This document shows positions 49,201 to 59,700 of a DNA stretch of 64,000 nt, piece by piece (position 1 is the stretch's first letter; every line of letters starts with the position of its first letter). This stretch comes from Carpediemonas membranifera (taxonomy: Eukaryota > Fornicata). Position numbers and translations under genes: made by a program. The stretch is from NCBI GenBank assembly GCA_019828565.1, contig JAHDYR010000012.1:1116001-1180000 (forward strand), given 5' to 3'. The notes below the pieces were generated by a model that was not told the origin of the DNA, did not search any database, and was given only the letters and a program-made list of their open reading frames with translations.

Positions 49201-50742
49201 CTCCGTGCCAAGGCGACGACCATACTGGGCAAGTCCAACCCACCTGTTGACCTGACCGAGACTGGGTGCAGCAACGAGAAGCTCCTTGAGACGTTCAAGG
49301 GTAAGAACAACATCAACCTGCCCGCACTCTGGGCGATCCAGCTGTACCTGTCGGGGCGGGTCAGATCAGAGACCGTCGGCCAGTTCGAGCTGATCCAGTA
49401 CGCCAGCGTGCTCGACGACAGGGGCGTGCACCGGTCAATCGAGCGCTTCCACCTCGAGCTGAACGACAGCCAGCTCGTGCTCCGCTGTTCCTATGTTGTT
49501 AGCCGCGCAGGCTGGTCTGCATGCTCTGAGGGCGTCGGGTTCACCAACAGTCACTTCTTCAACGTTTACCCGGCAACGGTTGACACCCCGCCCAGCCTGA
49601 TTATCCCCGCTATCGTCTCGAGCTCCAACGTCGTCGTCCGTGGAACCTTCCACCGCTCGCTGCTCATCGCCGCACACACCCTCGCGAATGACGTAGCAGC
49701 CAAAGTCGATGACAGCATCGCACCCATGCTGGCCCAGGCCTACCGCGCCGAGTTCGACGCGCACATCATCCAAGGGTCGCATGTGGAGATGACGTATGGC
49801 ATTGCAGGGCTTCGGTCCATGCTGAAGTCCCTGAAAACGCTCAGGGGGGAGGCCCAGAGGTACGTCGACCGGGCCAGACTGCGGCTACGCACCATCATTC
49901 CGCGGGACGACATTGACGACTTTGAGCGAGACAACGAGCACTGCATCGGCCGCGGCTCGCACGCGTCGGTCTTCCGCGGCACGTACTTCGTTGACGGCGA
50001 CATGGAGAACGCGGTCCCGGTGGCGATCAAGTTCATCGACAACGTGAGCGGGGCAGCCTTGGAGGCCACCCTCGCCGAGATCTCCCGCCACATGCTCCTT
50101 AGTGGCCACGCCAACGTCGTGACGCTGTACGGCGTGCTCGTCGACGAGAACCAGCAGTCGCTCGGCCTCGTCATGGAGCGGTGCAATAACACACTGCGCG
50201 CCGTCATCCACGGCAACAACAACAACAACGACGTTTCATTCTCCGCTGACGAGAAGCGCTCAGTTCTCCGGCAGGTGGCTGCCGGAATGGCCCACTGCCA
50301 CACCAAAGGCGTCATCCACCGCGACGTGAAACCGTCAAACGTCCTGGTGAAGCGAACTGGGCGCGGGCTCTGCGGGCTAGAGGGCATGGTGTCAGATTTC
50401 GGCATCAGCGTCAATGCGGCCGCGAGAGCGACGACGACAGGCGCCGTCCACGCCGGAACGCTGGTGTACAGCGCGCCGGAGACGTTCGACAACGTATTCT
50501 CGGAGAAGACCGACGTCTACGCCTTCGGCATCCTCGCCTGGGAGCTTCTCACCGGCCGCCAGCCGTGGGAAGAGGCGATGTCGCCCGCTGCGATCATGTG
50601 CAAGATCTACATGCAGCACCAGACGCCCGATATGAGCCTGATCCCCGACGCCGATTTGAGGGCCCTTGTGGAGCAGTGCGTCCAGCCTCTGCCTGAGAGC
50701 AGGCCCGGGTTCAGTGAGGTGGCCGCTCAATGGGCCCTGTGA
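46213..50742 (+). CDS. Giant protein with J-domain-like segment and C-terminal TKL-like kinase
   Basis: The 1509-residue product has a helical N-terminus and a disordered basic/Pro-rich stretch (about 215-350). A hydrophobic, Gly/Ala-rich region follows (about 455-545, LPVAAAGYFLAPG, GVGFGAVVARAAGF) that may enter a membrane. A segment around residue 614 reads FKLHPDKNEGN with flanking helices, like the HPD loop of DnaJ J-domains that stimulate Hsp70. A long helical region with no known fold comes next. The kinase domain (about 1233-1509) has GRGSHASVF, VAIKF, HRDVKPSNVLV, SDFGIS and YSAPET, with a DVYAFGILAWELLTG helix typical of TKL kinases. It appears catalytically complete. First ATG at 46213. 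Confidence 0.82.
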   Translation: MADSSVNSHEVDQDTAIMREASDIKAKYNALLEDKALLHGKLHCFTWIQEQCIASGCKDLPTRPYDDDDQSINAHDDQPICDVIVSPNTTEPSPDQITQSDTVSAEALRQQKCRLGLAVDRIINDTIAAENSAAAKDIAKIEETLRSCPLAVSISQRFLEAQPNPTPYTAEKPPPISTALGKFSAINGKLRRMRFFHQGMLDGFNAVGDPVAGTAVTLAHKPPVKIQRRPKGEAKSSVEKKKQTTSRKHATRDENAGLQKEIATVFASIMAGKEAAGSQVTPTAGSVTPQDPPLRHPVGQPADTAIQTAPGPVRRKASPVAWPAEEPELDPATQLPFLPPVFSPFRSSFSPIPTSGVVPMSLTRNSRGLFRDTKNGVVTYNAASQYALERLIEGALTVLSCCNRRDIADLVATVKYQLYLVRTQPGRVNLLALTNFTVHCARLTVSESLGFASVWLRSSSLLVSLPVAAAGYFLAPGSSGPAPSLPVTVTGLAIDLAGTAAITMLFPGVGFGAVVARAAGFVLARQTAGLGASFVSWCIRKLVGSRVSATLIDDFNRLIGKYDLKFTQADGTKRPYRYTDVATPRCKRKLRKEAIEAAKSKLDTDMKRQNFKLHPDKNEGNPIPWDEMLHDIEKMVCLINNIANRERGLISLDELMSIVKEKVSSVVDQVFKGGKSDTTSPCLLLEDKTGPALPDAFKSWLEADKSLNDDQRLLCLAAAEYDHTATLCEWFCLAESEASADIVIAQAYGITDGQTVAEYITRCLEKADHETLTRVAARVGYDGVANVKVLRASLKMIDFSGISVFDQCDMLDALGSKQTSPLVFVTRDTEVKQPFVRKKDEGMETSLYPFAPLTEDLQMEERTVISSDGSVYTSNAAAFVKFVERLTGLNCTKHVAEFVLHYASGLDADHDIAVKRVMRLCDKGDLECRWVGQLGKILKDALVASLSHPLDAAQFDLHSRFSLDNACYRDNRGSFDSAVHALYYMDPLLFSHDAKTLRAKATTILGKSNPPVDLTETGCSNEKLLETFKGKNNINLPALWAIQLYLSGRVRSETVGQFELIQYASVLDDRGVHRSIERFHLELNDSQLVLRCSYVVSRAGWSACSEGVGFTNSHFFNVYPATVDTPPSLIIPAIVSSSNVVVRGTFHRSLLIAAHTLANDVAAKVDDSIAPMLAQAYRAEFDAHIIQGSHVEMTYGIAGLRSMLKSLKTLRGEAQRYVDRARLRLRTIIPRDDIDDFERDNEHCIGRGSHASVFRGTYFVDGDMENAVPVAIKFIDNVSGAALEATLAEISRHMLLSGHANVVTLYGVLVDENQQSLGLVMERCNNTLRAVIHGNNNNNDVSFSADEKRSVLRQVAAGMAHCHTKGVIHRDVKPSNVLVKRTGRGLCGLEGMVSDFGISVNAAARATTTGAVHAGTLVYSAPETFDNVFSEKTDVYAFGILAWELLTGRQPWEEAMSPAAIMCKIYMQHQTPDMSLIPDADLRALVEQCVQPLPESRPGFSEVAAQWAL

Positions 50743-50746
50743 GTGT

Positions 50747-50753
50747 AGTAAAT
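50747..50753 (+). terminator. Poly(A)-signal-like AGTAAAT
   Basis: It lies 5 nt after the stop of the giant kinase gene, in a 40-bp gap to the convergent cotransporter stop. Confidence 0.45.
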
Positions 50754-50774
50754 GTTTGAATGAATGGTCGTGCC

Positions 50775-50781
50775 GTTTACC
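50775..50781 (-). terminator. Poly(A)-signal-like GGTAAAC (minus strand)
   Basis: It lies immediately after the TAG stop of the cotransporter gene and faces the AGTAAAT of the opposite gene. Confidence 0.45.
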
Positions 50782-50782
50782 A

Positions 50783-53771
50783 CTAGGCGTCGTAAGTCAG
50801 CGTGGTCGTGCCGTTGCCGCGCATCAGCATGCTGGGCTTGCCCTCCCTGATGAGCTGCTGCATCCAGGCCATCAGCACGTTCACAGGCACGTCCAGCTTG
50901 GGCACGGGTGTCGAGACCACCGTCAGCTCGGCGTCCCCGGACATCTCCCGGATGACACGGCCCAGCCGCACGAACCGGAGCGTCTTGTCCCTCAAGACAG
51001 GCGGAATTGGGATGTCCTCGAGCACGGCGACGCTCTCGGCGGTCAACCCGTCGAGGGAGACGGGGGCGGGTGTCGGCCCCGGGATGGGCGGGGAGACGTC
51101 GCTGGCACTGTCGGAGTCGGCGTCGGTCGACTCGCCCTCCGTCTCGGTCTGTAGCCCGGCCTCTGCGACAATGACGTCGACCTCCTCTGCCTCGAGCTCC
51201 CACCGGTCGAACACCTCGGTCAGGTTGGGGACAGTCGACAGGCTTGGCTTGGACGCGTGGCCGGCCATCGACATCGACGGGTGCATCGTGATGGATGACG
51301 CGTGCACCGTAAAGAGGCTCTGGATGTGCGAGTACGCGCTAATCGTGTGCTTGGCGTCCGCGGCGTGTACTTTCTGCTGCATCTCGATACGCTCCTCGAT
51401 CGAGTCGGGCATGCCGTGGGTCAGGAAGCCCTCGGGGATGACCACAACCTCCGCCTTCATCCGGAAGTCCGTCATGAGCCGCTCCATGCGGGCCTTGTGC
51501 TCCTTGGCGTTGTCCTCGTTCGCCGTGGTGAATACACGCAGCTTGCACGACGACCAGGCGGGGTTCTTGCTCAGCAGGTGCGGCAGCAGCACGGTCAACC
51601 CGCCGTCGTCGGCCAGCCAGTAGACGTCGATTGCCCCGCGGTGGTGTCTGGCGGCCTTGGTGAACTTGGCCACAGGGCCATCGCCGGCCTCGGTCTTGAT
51701 GACGTCGCGGAGGTTGGCGATCGACCGGACCGTGATGGCCGCGTCACCCTGGAGCCGCTTGAGCATGGACGCGGTGTCGGGGTTGGGCACGGTGGACGGC
51801 TTGACGTCGAGGTCGAAGTTCTCGATGATGACCACGCCCTTGTTGATGGCACACGCCTCTCTGAGCACCGTGATGAACCGCTCGCCCTTGGCCGAGTCGC
51901 TAGGCCAGCGGGTTGGGTAGCCCATGACAACTGTGTCTGGCCGCAGCCGGCCCAGGCCCGAGGTGAGCATCAGGTGGCGTGCGCCCCGGGGGAAGGTCGT
52001 GGACGTCGTGGCGTCATAAAATGCGGTGATGTTTCTCTCGTCGAGGAACTCCCGGCCCCGCTCCCGTTCGTGCACGAGGAGGTTGATCTGGCGGTCCTCG
52101 TCTGCCTTGACGATGACGTTGCCGACGACAACGATGCCCTTGGCCGCTGCCAGCTGATGTGCGAACCGGAAGAGGTGGGGCCGCTTGCCGAGCTTGCCGA
52201 CGAGCACCAGGCACTGCGGACGGTAGTTCTTGACATGGAGCTCGGTCCTGTCGAGCTTCAGGGCGGACTGGAGCGCGGTCGCGTAGAGGTTGGCCTGTGC
52301 GGCGTCGCCCCAGTTGACGTTGGGCGGGCGCCAGTGGATGTATCCGAACACTACGAGGCACACCACGACGGACAGGGCAGCGTTGAACCAGTCCATCATG
52401 AACATGATGACGATGCAGAGGACCGTCGCCAGGAGGGCCAGCCAGCGGTTGTACAGGCGGAACGAGGGCCTCCAGCCGGGGCTTCCCGTCATGCTTGTGG
52501 TGAAGCAGGCGTAGTTGATGGCGCCGTACGAGATGAGGAAGAAGTTGGAGATGACCGGGGCGACGAGGTCGAGGTTGTTGACCATGATGGACCCCAGGGC
52601 GATGGCGAAGGTCAGCAGGTACGCCCGGTGCGGCTCGTTCTTCTTGCCGTCCCGTGCCCATGAACCGGAGCCAGGGAAAGAGGTTGTCGTCGCACAGGCG
52701 CTGGAGGATGCGGGGTGCCCCGACGAACGACGCCAGGGCCGACGAGAGGGTGGCTGCGAACACGCCGACGTAGAAGATGGGCTCCCATATGGTGATGCTG
52801 GCCATGACGAGCTTGTAGTTGACCAGACCCTCGTTGGAGGCGGCCGTCCGGGACACCGTGGCGGCCAGGGCGAACGCCATCAGCAGGTACACCGCGGTCG
52901 AGGTGAAGATCGCGTGGAGAGTGCCCTTGGGGATGGCGACGGACGGGTTCTTGAGGTCACCCGAGATGTTGGCGCCGGCCATGATGCCGGTGCAGGCGGG
53001 GAAGAAGATCGCGAAGACCGTGAACAGGTTCTCGCCACTGTTGCCGTTGGAGGAGAAGGACGACGGCAGGTTGTCGACCAGCGTGTCCAGCGAGAAGCCA
53101 GTGATGCCGTTGGTGTGGAGGATGACGACGGCGACGGCAGAGGAGACGAGGCGGCTGTCGACCTGGCTGTGGAGGACGGGGCCCGAGACGAAGCTGTACA
53201 GCATCTCCAGGAAGCTCTCGGTGAAGCCGATGACGTACATGGCCACAACGACGGCGTTGGCGATGAAGAAGACGACGCCGATGACACCGCCGTACGTCGG
53301 GCCCAGCGTGCGGCTGATGAGGTAGTACACGCCGCCGCCCTTCACCGCACCGTTGGTGCTGATGGCTGAGAGGCTGAGGGCTGTCAGGAAGGTCACAGAA
53401 ACGCCAGCCAGTACGACGAGGAGCGCCAGGGGCAGCCCGGCCGTGCCGACGACCCAGCCGAGCCGAAGGAACATGATCACACCCCATATGTTGAGCAGGC
53501 ACCGTGCATAAACGCCTGTAAACCAGCCGAAGCCAGATTGCTTCATTTTCTTTTGTTTTCTAACGCGCTTTGAAGTGCGTGGAGTGAATGTAGCCACCTC
53601 TTTCTCCTCAGAGACATCCATGGGAATGCCTTCGCCTATTTCCATGGTGGAAACAAGCTCATTGAGGTTTGGGCGCGGCTCTGGAGAATCGGCCGCATAC
53701 ATAACGGTGACTGGGACTGGTTCAGCTTGAAACATTGTTGAATTGACGATTGGAGCATCTTGCTCGTTCAT
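50783..53771 (-). CDS. SLC12-family cation-chloride cotransporter (NKCC-like), one frameshift
   Basis: The family moves Na+, K+ and Cl- together across the plasma membrane for volume and ion control. The N-terminal frame (53771 to about 52650) covers TM1-8: GVIMFLRLGWVVGTAG, KGGGVYYLISRTLGP, AGANISGDLKNP. The second frame (about 52650 to 50783) continues with KKNEPHRAYLLTF, NNLDLVAPVISNFFL, SPGWRPSFRLYN, VNWG and the cytosolic domain (KNYRPQCLVLVG). The frames must be joined by dropping one base at a GGG run (CCC at 52651-52653 on the plus strand); joined length is about 995 residues. No intron fits, so this is an assembly error, a mutation or, less likely, programmed frameshifting. Confidence 0.9.
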
Positions 53772-54370
53772 TCAGCTGTTTGTCGCTAAAGTGGAACGAC
53801 AAGAATATCATGGCGAGAGCCGCACTATTGAGAAATGTGTCTTAAAGTGCGGTTGCCAGGTGGAGCCACACTGCCGTTGGGGTAGAAGTAGTTCTGCCGT
53901 TGAGGTGCTGATTGTAAACATCTGTGTTGCTGGGCTTGGAACTTCAGAAATTGGTTGTTCATCAAATGATGGGTCGGGTCGGCCTGAGAGGCGGCAGTCA
54001 GTAGAAGCGTCGCATAGTGGTGACCAGGGAGGTGGAGAGCTTGGTCTGTCCTGATGCCCTTTCATCGTATCCGTAAGGTGGAATCCCACCATGCAGCGGC
54101 GGGGGCCACCCTCCCAATGTAGTCTGGTGTCTTATCAGTGATATGGGCATTGATCGGTGGTAAAAGATGGATGTCCGTGGGGCGGGGTCGCCGGTAACAG
54201 AGATCTGATCACGTCAAATCCTTTTGAAACCGTGTCCAGCGACCCAGCCCCCTACTTGTCTTCCCGGTGCGACATGCTTGGCAGGGACGCCCAGTGTAAG
54301 AATTGCTGACGATCTTTGACTGCCGCGACCACCGTTCGATTACGAAAGATCGCCATTGAAGTGAAGCGAA
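53772..54370. other. Divergent intergenic region, nothing recognised
   Basis: About 600 bp between the cotransporter and 7TM gene starts. Short frames at 53808-54092 (minus) and 53743-54054 (plus) overlap each other and lack any family mark. No tRNA or repeat was recognised. Confidence 0.5.
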
Positions 54371-55406
54371 ATGACTTCGCTCCTGGCATCTTTCACCATA
54401 CACGACTTTATATACGGCTGGGACATTCCAGAGTGGGCGTATCGCCTTATAGCTGGCATCTCGGGGACCCTATCACTCCTAGGCAGCAGTTACATCGTCC
54501 TGAGCTGTCTCTTGCTAATATTCGGGATAGTTAAGCAGAGTTCTCAGACTACTAACGTCCCTCTTGTCCTCTCGCTCTCAATAGCCGACTTCTTTTCGTC
54601 TTTCAGCTGTTTGTTCTTGAAACGTCCGCCACGCTCACACAGACATGACCATCTGCTTCAACCTCCACAACCGCTTCTGGATCGTCTGCCAGCTGCAGGC
54701 GTTCTGGATGCAGCTCTTCGAACTCGCGTCCATCCTGTCAACGGGCGCCGTCTCACTCTATCTCCTGGCGTCAATCATCTTCAGGGTCCGCGGCAAGGCT
54801 CTCTCCGTAATCAACGGGGTCGGTATATTCACAGCATGGGTGGTCCCGGTCGTCCTGGCCCTGCTGCTGCTCCCGCTGAGGGGCTACGGCCCCTCAGGCC
54901 CATGGTGCTGGGTCGAGGTGTACGGCCTCAAATTCCTGTTCTTCTACAACTTCCTCTTCCTCGTGGTCGTCGTTAACGTCCTGATCTACCTTGCCGTGTT
55001 CCTCTACCTCACCCTGCTCGGCCGAAAGGTCTCCCGCAAGAACAGGCATACATTCCGGTTCGCCCGGTCGTTGCTTGCCTACTTGCTGGTGTTCTTCATG
55101 GTCTGGACAATGCCCGTGGTCTACCGGCTGCTGTCTCTCTTCATGGACGTCTCGACCCCGTTACTGGTCATACCCGTCACGGCGCTCAACCCGTGCGGCG
55201 GCCTCTTCAACGGCATCATTTACGGCTACTTCGCCAGAGTCCACCAGACCTGGTACCGCTGGTTCTGCCGCAGGAGGCGGGCCATCGTCAGTGTCGCGAA
55301 CCCACTCGCCCGGGTCTCCACCGAGCCTGAGAGCCCGTCTGGTACCGACATGACAGTAGCCTACCCCGTTCATGTCGGGGAGGGTCCCGATGAGAGTAGC
55401 GTATAG
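54371..55406 (+). CDS. Seven-transmembrane receptor, cAMP-receptor-like; one 34-nt intron
   Basis: Exons 54371-54608 and 54643-55406 join to 333 residues with seven hydrophobic helices. The join falls in TM2, giving LSIADFFSSFS then YMTICFNLHN. Signatures fit the Dictyostelium cAMP-receptor and related class E/secretin-like GPCRs: S-I-A-D in TM2, QAFWMQLFELASILST in TM3, and GPWCWVEVYGLKFLFFYNF before and in TM5. TM6 has FFMVWTMPVVYRLLS, and TM7 ends NPCGGLFNGIIYGY. A basic segment (RRRRA) starts the cytosolic tail. The ligand cannot be predicted. The second exon alone would lack TM1 and most of TM2. Confidence 0.88.
54609..54642 (+). other. 34-nt intron in the 7TM receptor gene
   Basis: Starts GTTTGT and ends GCTCACACAG, in phase 1. 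Donor and acceptor match the receptor kinase intron. Confidence 0.9.
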
Positions 55407-55692
55407 GCGCCCATCGGCACTAGGGGCCTGGCCGGGGTCGGGCCCGTGTAAAACTACCGCGGTCCTGACCCGACTTTGTGACTTTACAGCGGTATCCGGA
55501 GTGTGAGCAGCAGCCCCCAGCCCGGGGCACAGACGGCGCTGGGGCCGCCACACGACGCCAGCCCATGACGACTCCCTGAGTGTTTCATATCTCGATGACA
55601 ATCTGGATGTGACACGACATGGCAGCCAAAGAAAGCTTGAGAAATCTCTGTAGCGCAGAAGCGCGGCCATTGGCTACTAATACGCATATACG

Positions 55693-56646
55693 ATGAACGA
55701 GCCGCATTCTTACGATATTTTAGGCACTAGCTACGACACAATACTACCCTATGGCATATCAGATCTTCCCGAGATCTTCCCGCAGCCTGATGATCGTTCC
55801 ATGAATGCTATGTCGCTACCTGCACCAACATATGATCTCAGCTGCCGTTCTATGGAGGATATCCCGATATACCGCGAGGAAATGCCGCTGTACGACACAA
55901 CCGGGGTCAACCTCGACGAGCTCATCACATCGTTCCAGTACTTCACCGCATGCACCGCCGAGACGCTCGAAGCGGTCCCCAAAAAGCGCCGGCACTCGAC
56001 CCACGCCAAGCCCGCGAGTCTTCCGACGACGGCGGACTCCGTCTCGCCCACCAACACCGCCCTCACACTGCCCTTCCACAGCAGGCCTAGGAGCAACAGC
56101 CAGTCAACCCGCAAGCCGTGCACGGCCTTCCGTCGTAACGGCGGTCCTGGGATCCAGCGAGGCATGTTCTGTGCCTGCCGGGAGTGCTGCATACCCATGG
56201 CAAATATCGTCATGCTCGAGGAGAGGAACCAGAAGAAGACGCCATACTGCTCAGGTGGCTGTCAAACCCGGGAGCAGAACCTGCGACAGGGCCGTGTGAA
56301 GGCTGACCTCGACCTCATCCAAGCTAAGAAGTGCATGCTGTCGGGGCTGCTGGCGTTGTTCCACATCGATGAGTGCAGGATCCGGCCCCGTCTTCCGTCG
56401 CCCGTCGACCTGAGCCCGAGCTCCATGGCGCGGGACATGCCATCCCGCCCGCCCCTCCCTTCGTTTAGCCCCATGAACGTGAACGCCACGATGACTGTCG
56501 GTCCAGGTGACTCTGTTTGCAGGCCGATGTCGCTCCAGTCGTTGGTGAACGACGAGGCGCCTTGGATGGGGATGGGGCACACTAGTAGAAGCATGAGCCC
56601 AGCTAGCGAGTATAGGATGCTGCAGGGCGGACGTGACATAGTTTGA
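55693..56646 (+). CDS. Hypothetical protein with a central Cys cluster
   Basis: The 317-residue product is not recognised. The first half is acidic and Tyr-rich, then Ser/Thr/Pro-rich and probably disordered. The centre has a compact segment (about 155-215) with FCACRECC and YCSGGCQ, six to seven cysteines that could bind zinc in the manner of a MYND- or FCS-like finger. A helix with RQGRVKADLDLIQAKKC follows. The tail is Pro/Met/Ser-rich. ATG at 55693; TGTAAAT follows the stop by 4 nt. Confidence 0.72.
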   Translation: MNEPHSYDILGTSYDTILPYGISDLPEIFPQPDDRSMNAMSLPAPTYDLSCRSMEDIPIYREEMPLYDTTGVNLDELITSFQYFTACTAETLEAVPKKRRHSTHAKPASLPTTADSVSPTNTALTLPFHSRPRSNSQSTRKPCTAFRRNGGPGIQRGMFCACRECCIPMANIVMLEERNQKKTPYCSGGCQTREQNLRQGRVKADLDLIQAKKCMLSGLLALFHIDECRIRPRLPSPVDLSPSSMARDMPSRPPLPSFSPMNVNATMTVGPGDSVCRPMSLQSLVNDEAPWMGMGHTSRSMSPASEYRMLQGGRDIV

Positions 56647-56650
56647 ATGC

Positions 56651-56657
56651 TGTAAAT
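56651..56657 (+). terminator. Poly(A)-signal-like TGTAAAT
   Basis: It lies 4 nt after the stop of the Cys-cluster protein gene. Confidence 0.45.
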
Positions 56658-56746
56658 ACCTCCAACGGAGCCGGGAAGACTCGGCAATTTCTGTGCATAA
56701 ACTGCACATTACACCAAACCGGGCTAATCAGCGCAGAAAGGCATCA

Positions 56747-59700
56747 ATGAACCAGCTGCGTAGTCCAGAATCGGATATTGAGCAACTTCGTGCACGACTA
56801 GAAGAAATGAGCAAGCAGTCGCAAATATCGGCGAATAACCATCGTGATGAGATCCTCAGCCTCCAAAAGGCCCGCGATGAGGCGGAACAGATCTGGAATT
56901 CGGAGAGGGAAGTCTTTCAGCATCAGGTTGAAAGCCTGTCGACTGAGCTTGCCAACACACGCGCCGAGGCCGAGCTTGCTGTGGAGCAAGCGAAGCGGGA
57001 CGCCTACAACATCATCAAGATGCGCAATCAGCAGGATGCTGTCGATGTGAGGCAGGCAGATATCACTGAGCGCGAGGCCAGCCGCCTTCAGCAGGAGTTG
57101 GCCGACGCGAAGGACCAGGCGGGGAGGGTGCGGGACAGCCTGCTTGCCCAGTTGGAGGACCTGCGGATGTCGCACGACGAGTACGCCAGGGCCAGTGAGA
57201 TCGAGAAGACGCGGCTCAGTGAGGTTGTGAAGAGCCTCAGGGCCGAGGTGGCGGCGTTGAACTCGCAGCTGACGGCCAGGAAGCCGAGCTCCGCGAAGGC
57301 AGAGAACGCCAAGGCCGCCATGGAGCAGCTCAAGGAGATCCGTGCTGATGCTGAGAAGGAGCGCCGTCGCGCTGACGCGAAGGAGGCTGCCCTCGCATCG
57401 ATGGAGGCCGAGCACAAGGCGCGCGTCGCCGAGCTTGAGGCCAAGATTGTTGAGCTGACCGACGCGGCCGAGGACAGCGTGGCGGCCTATGCGACCATCA
57501 ACCTGGCCTCCGGGCCGAGCAAACTGGACACCGAGGCGCTTGAGGAGATGGTGGGCGTGTGGGCCGATGCCGTCCAGTCTCTGGGCGATAGCGGGTGCGG
57601 GGCAAAGGACCAGCTGCAGCAGGCCGTGGGGGCGTTTGAGTCACGGCAGGAGGCCCTCACCGACGCCATCCTCGTGCTCCAAGAGGCCGCCGAGGACGTC
57701 CGCGGCGTGGTCGATAGCCAAAGTCACACTGAGTCTGTTGCTGCGATCAGGGAGAACACCGAGACAATGCTCAACGCCCTCGAGGGCATGCAGGCAGTCG
57801 TCGACAAGCTGATCGAGGTCACCGGCAACAACGTCGCCCGGCACAGGGAGCTCGCCGCTGTCCTCGACGCCGGGGTGGGCGCCCCCGAGTCCGTGGACAC
57901 GCTGCAGGGCAAGCTAGACGGGATATGGGCACTGGTGCGAGACACGGTCACCGCCAGGAGCGATTCTGTGAGCGCAGCCGTGGCGGTGGCGTCCACGCCG
58001 TTCGAGACCAGGTTGGTCGAGAAACGGCTGAATGAGGCGTCCTCCGCGGTCGCCTTGCTGACCTCCACCGCTCTGGACCGCGTGCAGATGGCCGAGACGA
58101 AGCTCCAGGGGGGCCTGGCCAACGTCGACCGTCTGGCCGCAGCCAAGGCCGAGACCATCGTGTCAGATGCCAAGGGCGAGTCGATGCGCCAGTCTGGCCG
58201 TATCAACGCCCTTCAGGCCCAACTGGCGGCCTCCGAGGAAGAGCGCCGTGTTCTCCGAGGCGAGGTTCGTCGCGTCAGGGGACATGCAGACTCCCTGGAG
58301 GCCAAGGCCGCCCGGGCTGCGGAGGTGTCCCGGAACGAGGTCGCCGTACTCCGGGTTCGGGTGGCGGAGGCGGAGAAGGCCGAGAGCGACGCCGTTCAGA
58401 ACGCCAGGGCGACGGCAGACAGCCTCATCGCGATGGAACAGGCGTTTGAGGCCCAGAAAACGTCCCTCGAGCAGCAGCTGGACGACGCGCTGAGCAGGGC
58501 CGGTGGTGGTGCCGACCGGGCGACGGTGGCTGCCCTGGAGGAGAAGTGCAGCGCCCTGTCTGCAGCCAACGAGGAGCTGCTGACGTCGCTAAGGCTGACC
58601 ACCGACTTTGGCTCGGAGTTCGACCAGATGCTTGATGACTGGCGGGAGACGCTGGATACGGTGACAAAGCAGGCAATCGAGAAGTTCGACCGCGTCGGGG
58701 AGCTCGAGCACGAGTCCTGGCGCCAGATGGAGTCGGAACAGGCCACTATCCGCACCCGGTTCACCGAGCTCGCGGAGACCGTGGCCAAGTCGACCGAGGC
58801 CCGCCAGAGTATCGCGGCGCTGTGGGAACGGCTACACAGTGCCGTGGAGTCGCAGGAGGAGCTCAACGATGGCCTGGGGGAGTTCGCCGTGGTGGTCTCC
58901 GAACATGGCGACCTGCTCCAGTCGATCGCCAGAACCATCGACGACGGACCGGCGGCCAAGCTGCAGCGGGTGGCGGAGACCACGGACAAGCTCGGGGCCG
59001 TCGTGGTGGACGCCATCGAGGGCAACCGGGACGTGATGGACACAGTGAGGGCGGCCCTCCAGCACGCCGAGGTCAGCGGCCGGGCGGCCTCCGACATCAC
59101 GAGCCACGTGTCGCAGCTACGGGACCGCATCCAGGAGATCCGGGAGGAGGTGGACGCGGAAATCGCCGCCAGCAGCAAGGCCGTGAAGCGGATGGCCGCG
59201 CAGATCCGGGAGAAGGACCGCGACCTCGGGACCCGCTTCCAGATGCACCAGGAGCGGCGGAAGAAGATGAGGGCCGAGCTCGACGCCAAGCAGGCCGAGC
59301 TGGAGGCGGCCCTCGAGGCGCGGGATAAGATGTGCAGGGCGAGGGTCAGCAAGGTCGAGAAGGCAGCCAAAGCCAGAGAAGATCTGCTCTCATCGCAGCT
59401 GAGCGAGCTGATCGACAGCAGGCAGGCCATCAACGCCGCTGTCCAGGCGAGGCTCGTCGAGGCGGACAAGCGAAGCGCGGAGATCGAGGCGGCGCTCGAC
59501 AGAGTGATGGCAGCCCAGCGGCGGCAGCAGGAGGCGGAGGAGCGTGGACAGCAGATCGAGGCGAGCGCCATCGAAGAGCTTCGGAACCTGCTGGCGGAGG
59601 AGGCGGAGTCCGCAGCCAGGGCGCAGGAGGAGCTGCACAACGAGAGCGTCGAGGGGAAGCGGTTACTCGCTGAAATGAGCACGAACATGATGAAGATCCT

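Noticed and set aside
52640-52660. Tiny intron or programmed frameshift in the SLC12 gene
   Set aside because: No GT-AG pair of suitable length exists there, and no slippery site with a downstream structure is evident. A single-base error is simpler.
51302-52663. 453-residue plus-strand frame
   Set aside because: It is antisense to the SLC12 cotransporter, and the Val/Asp/Glu/His-rich composition is an antisense artefact.
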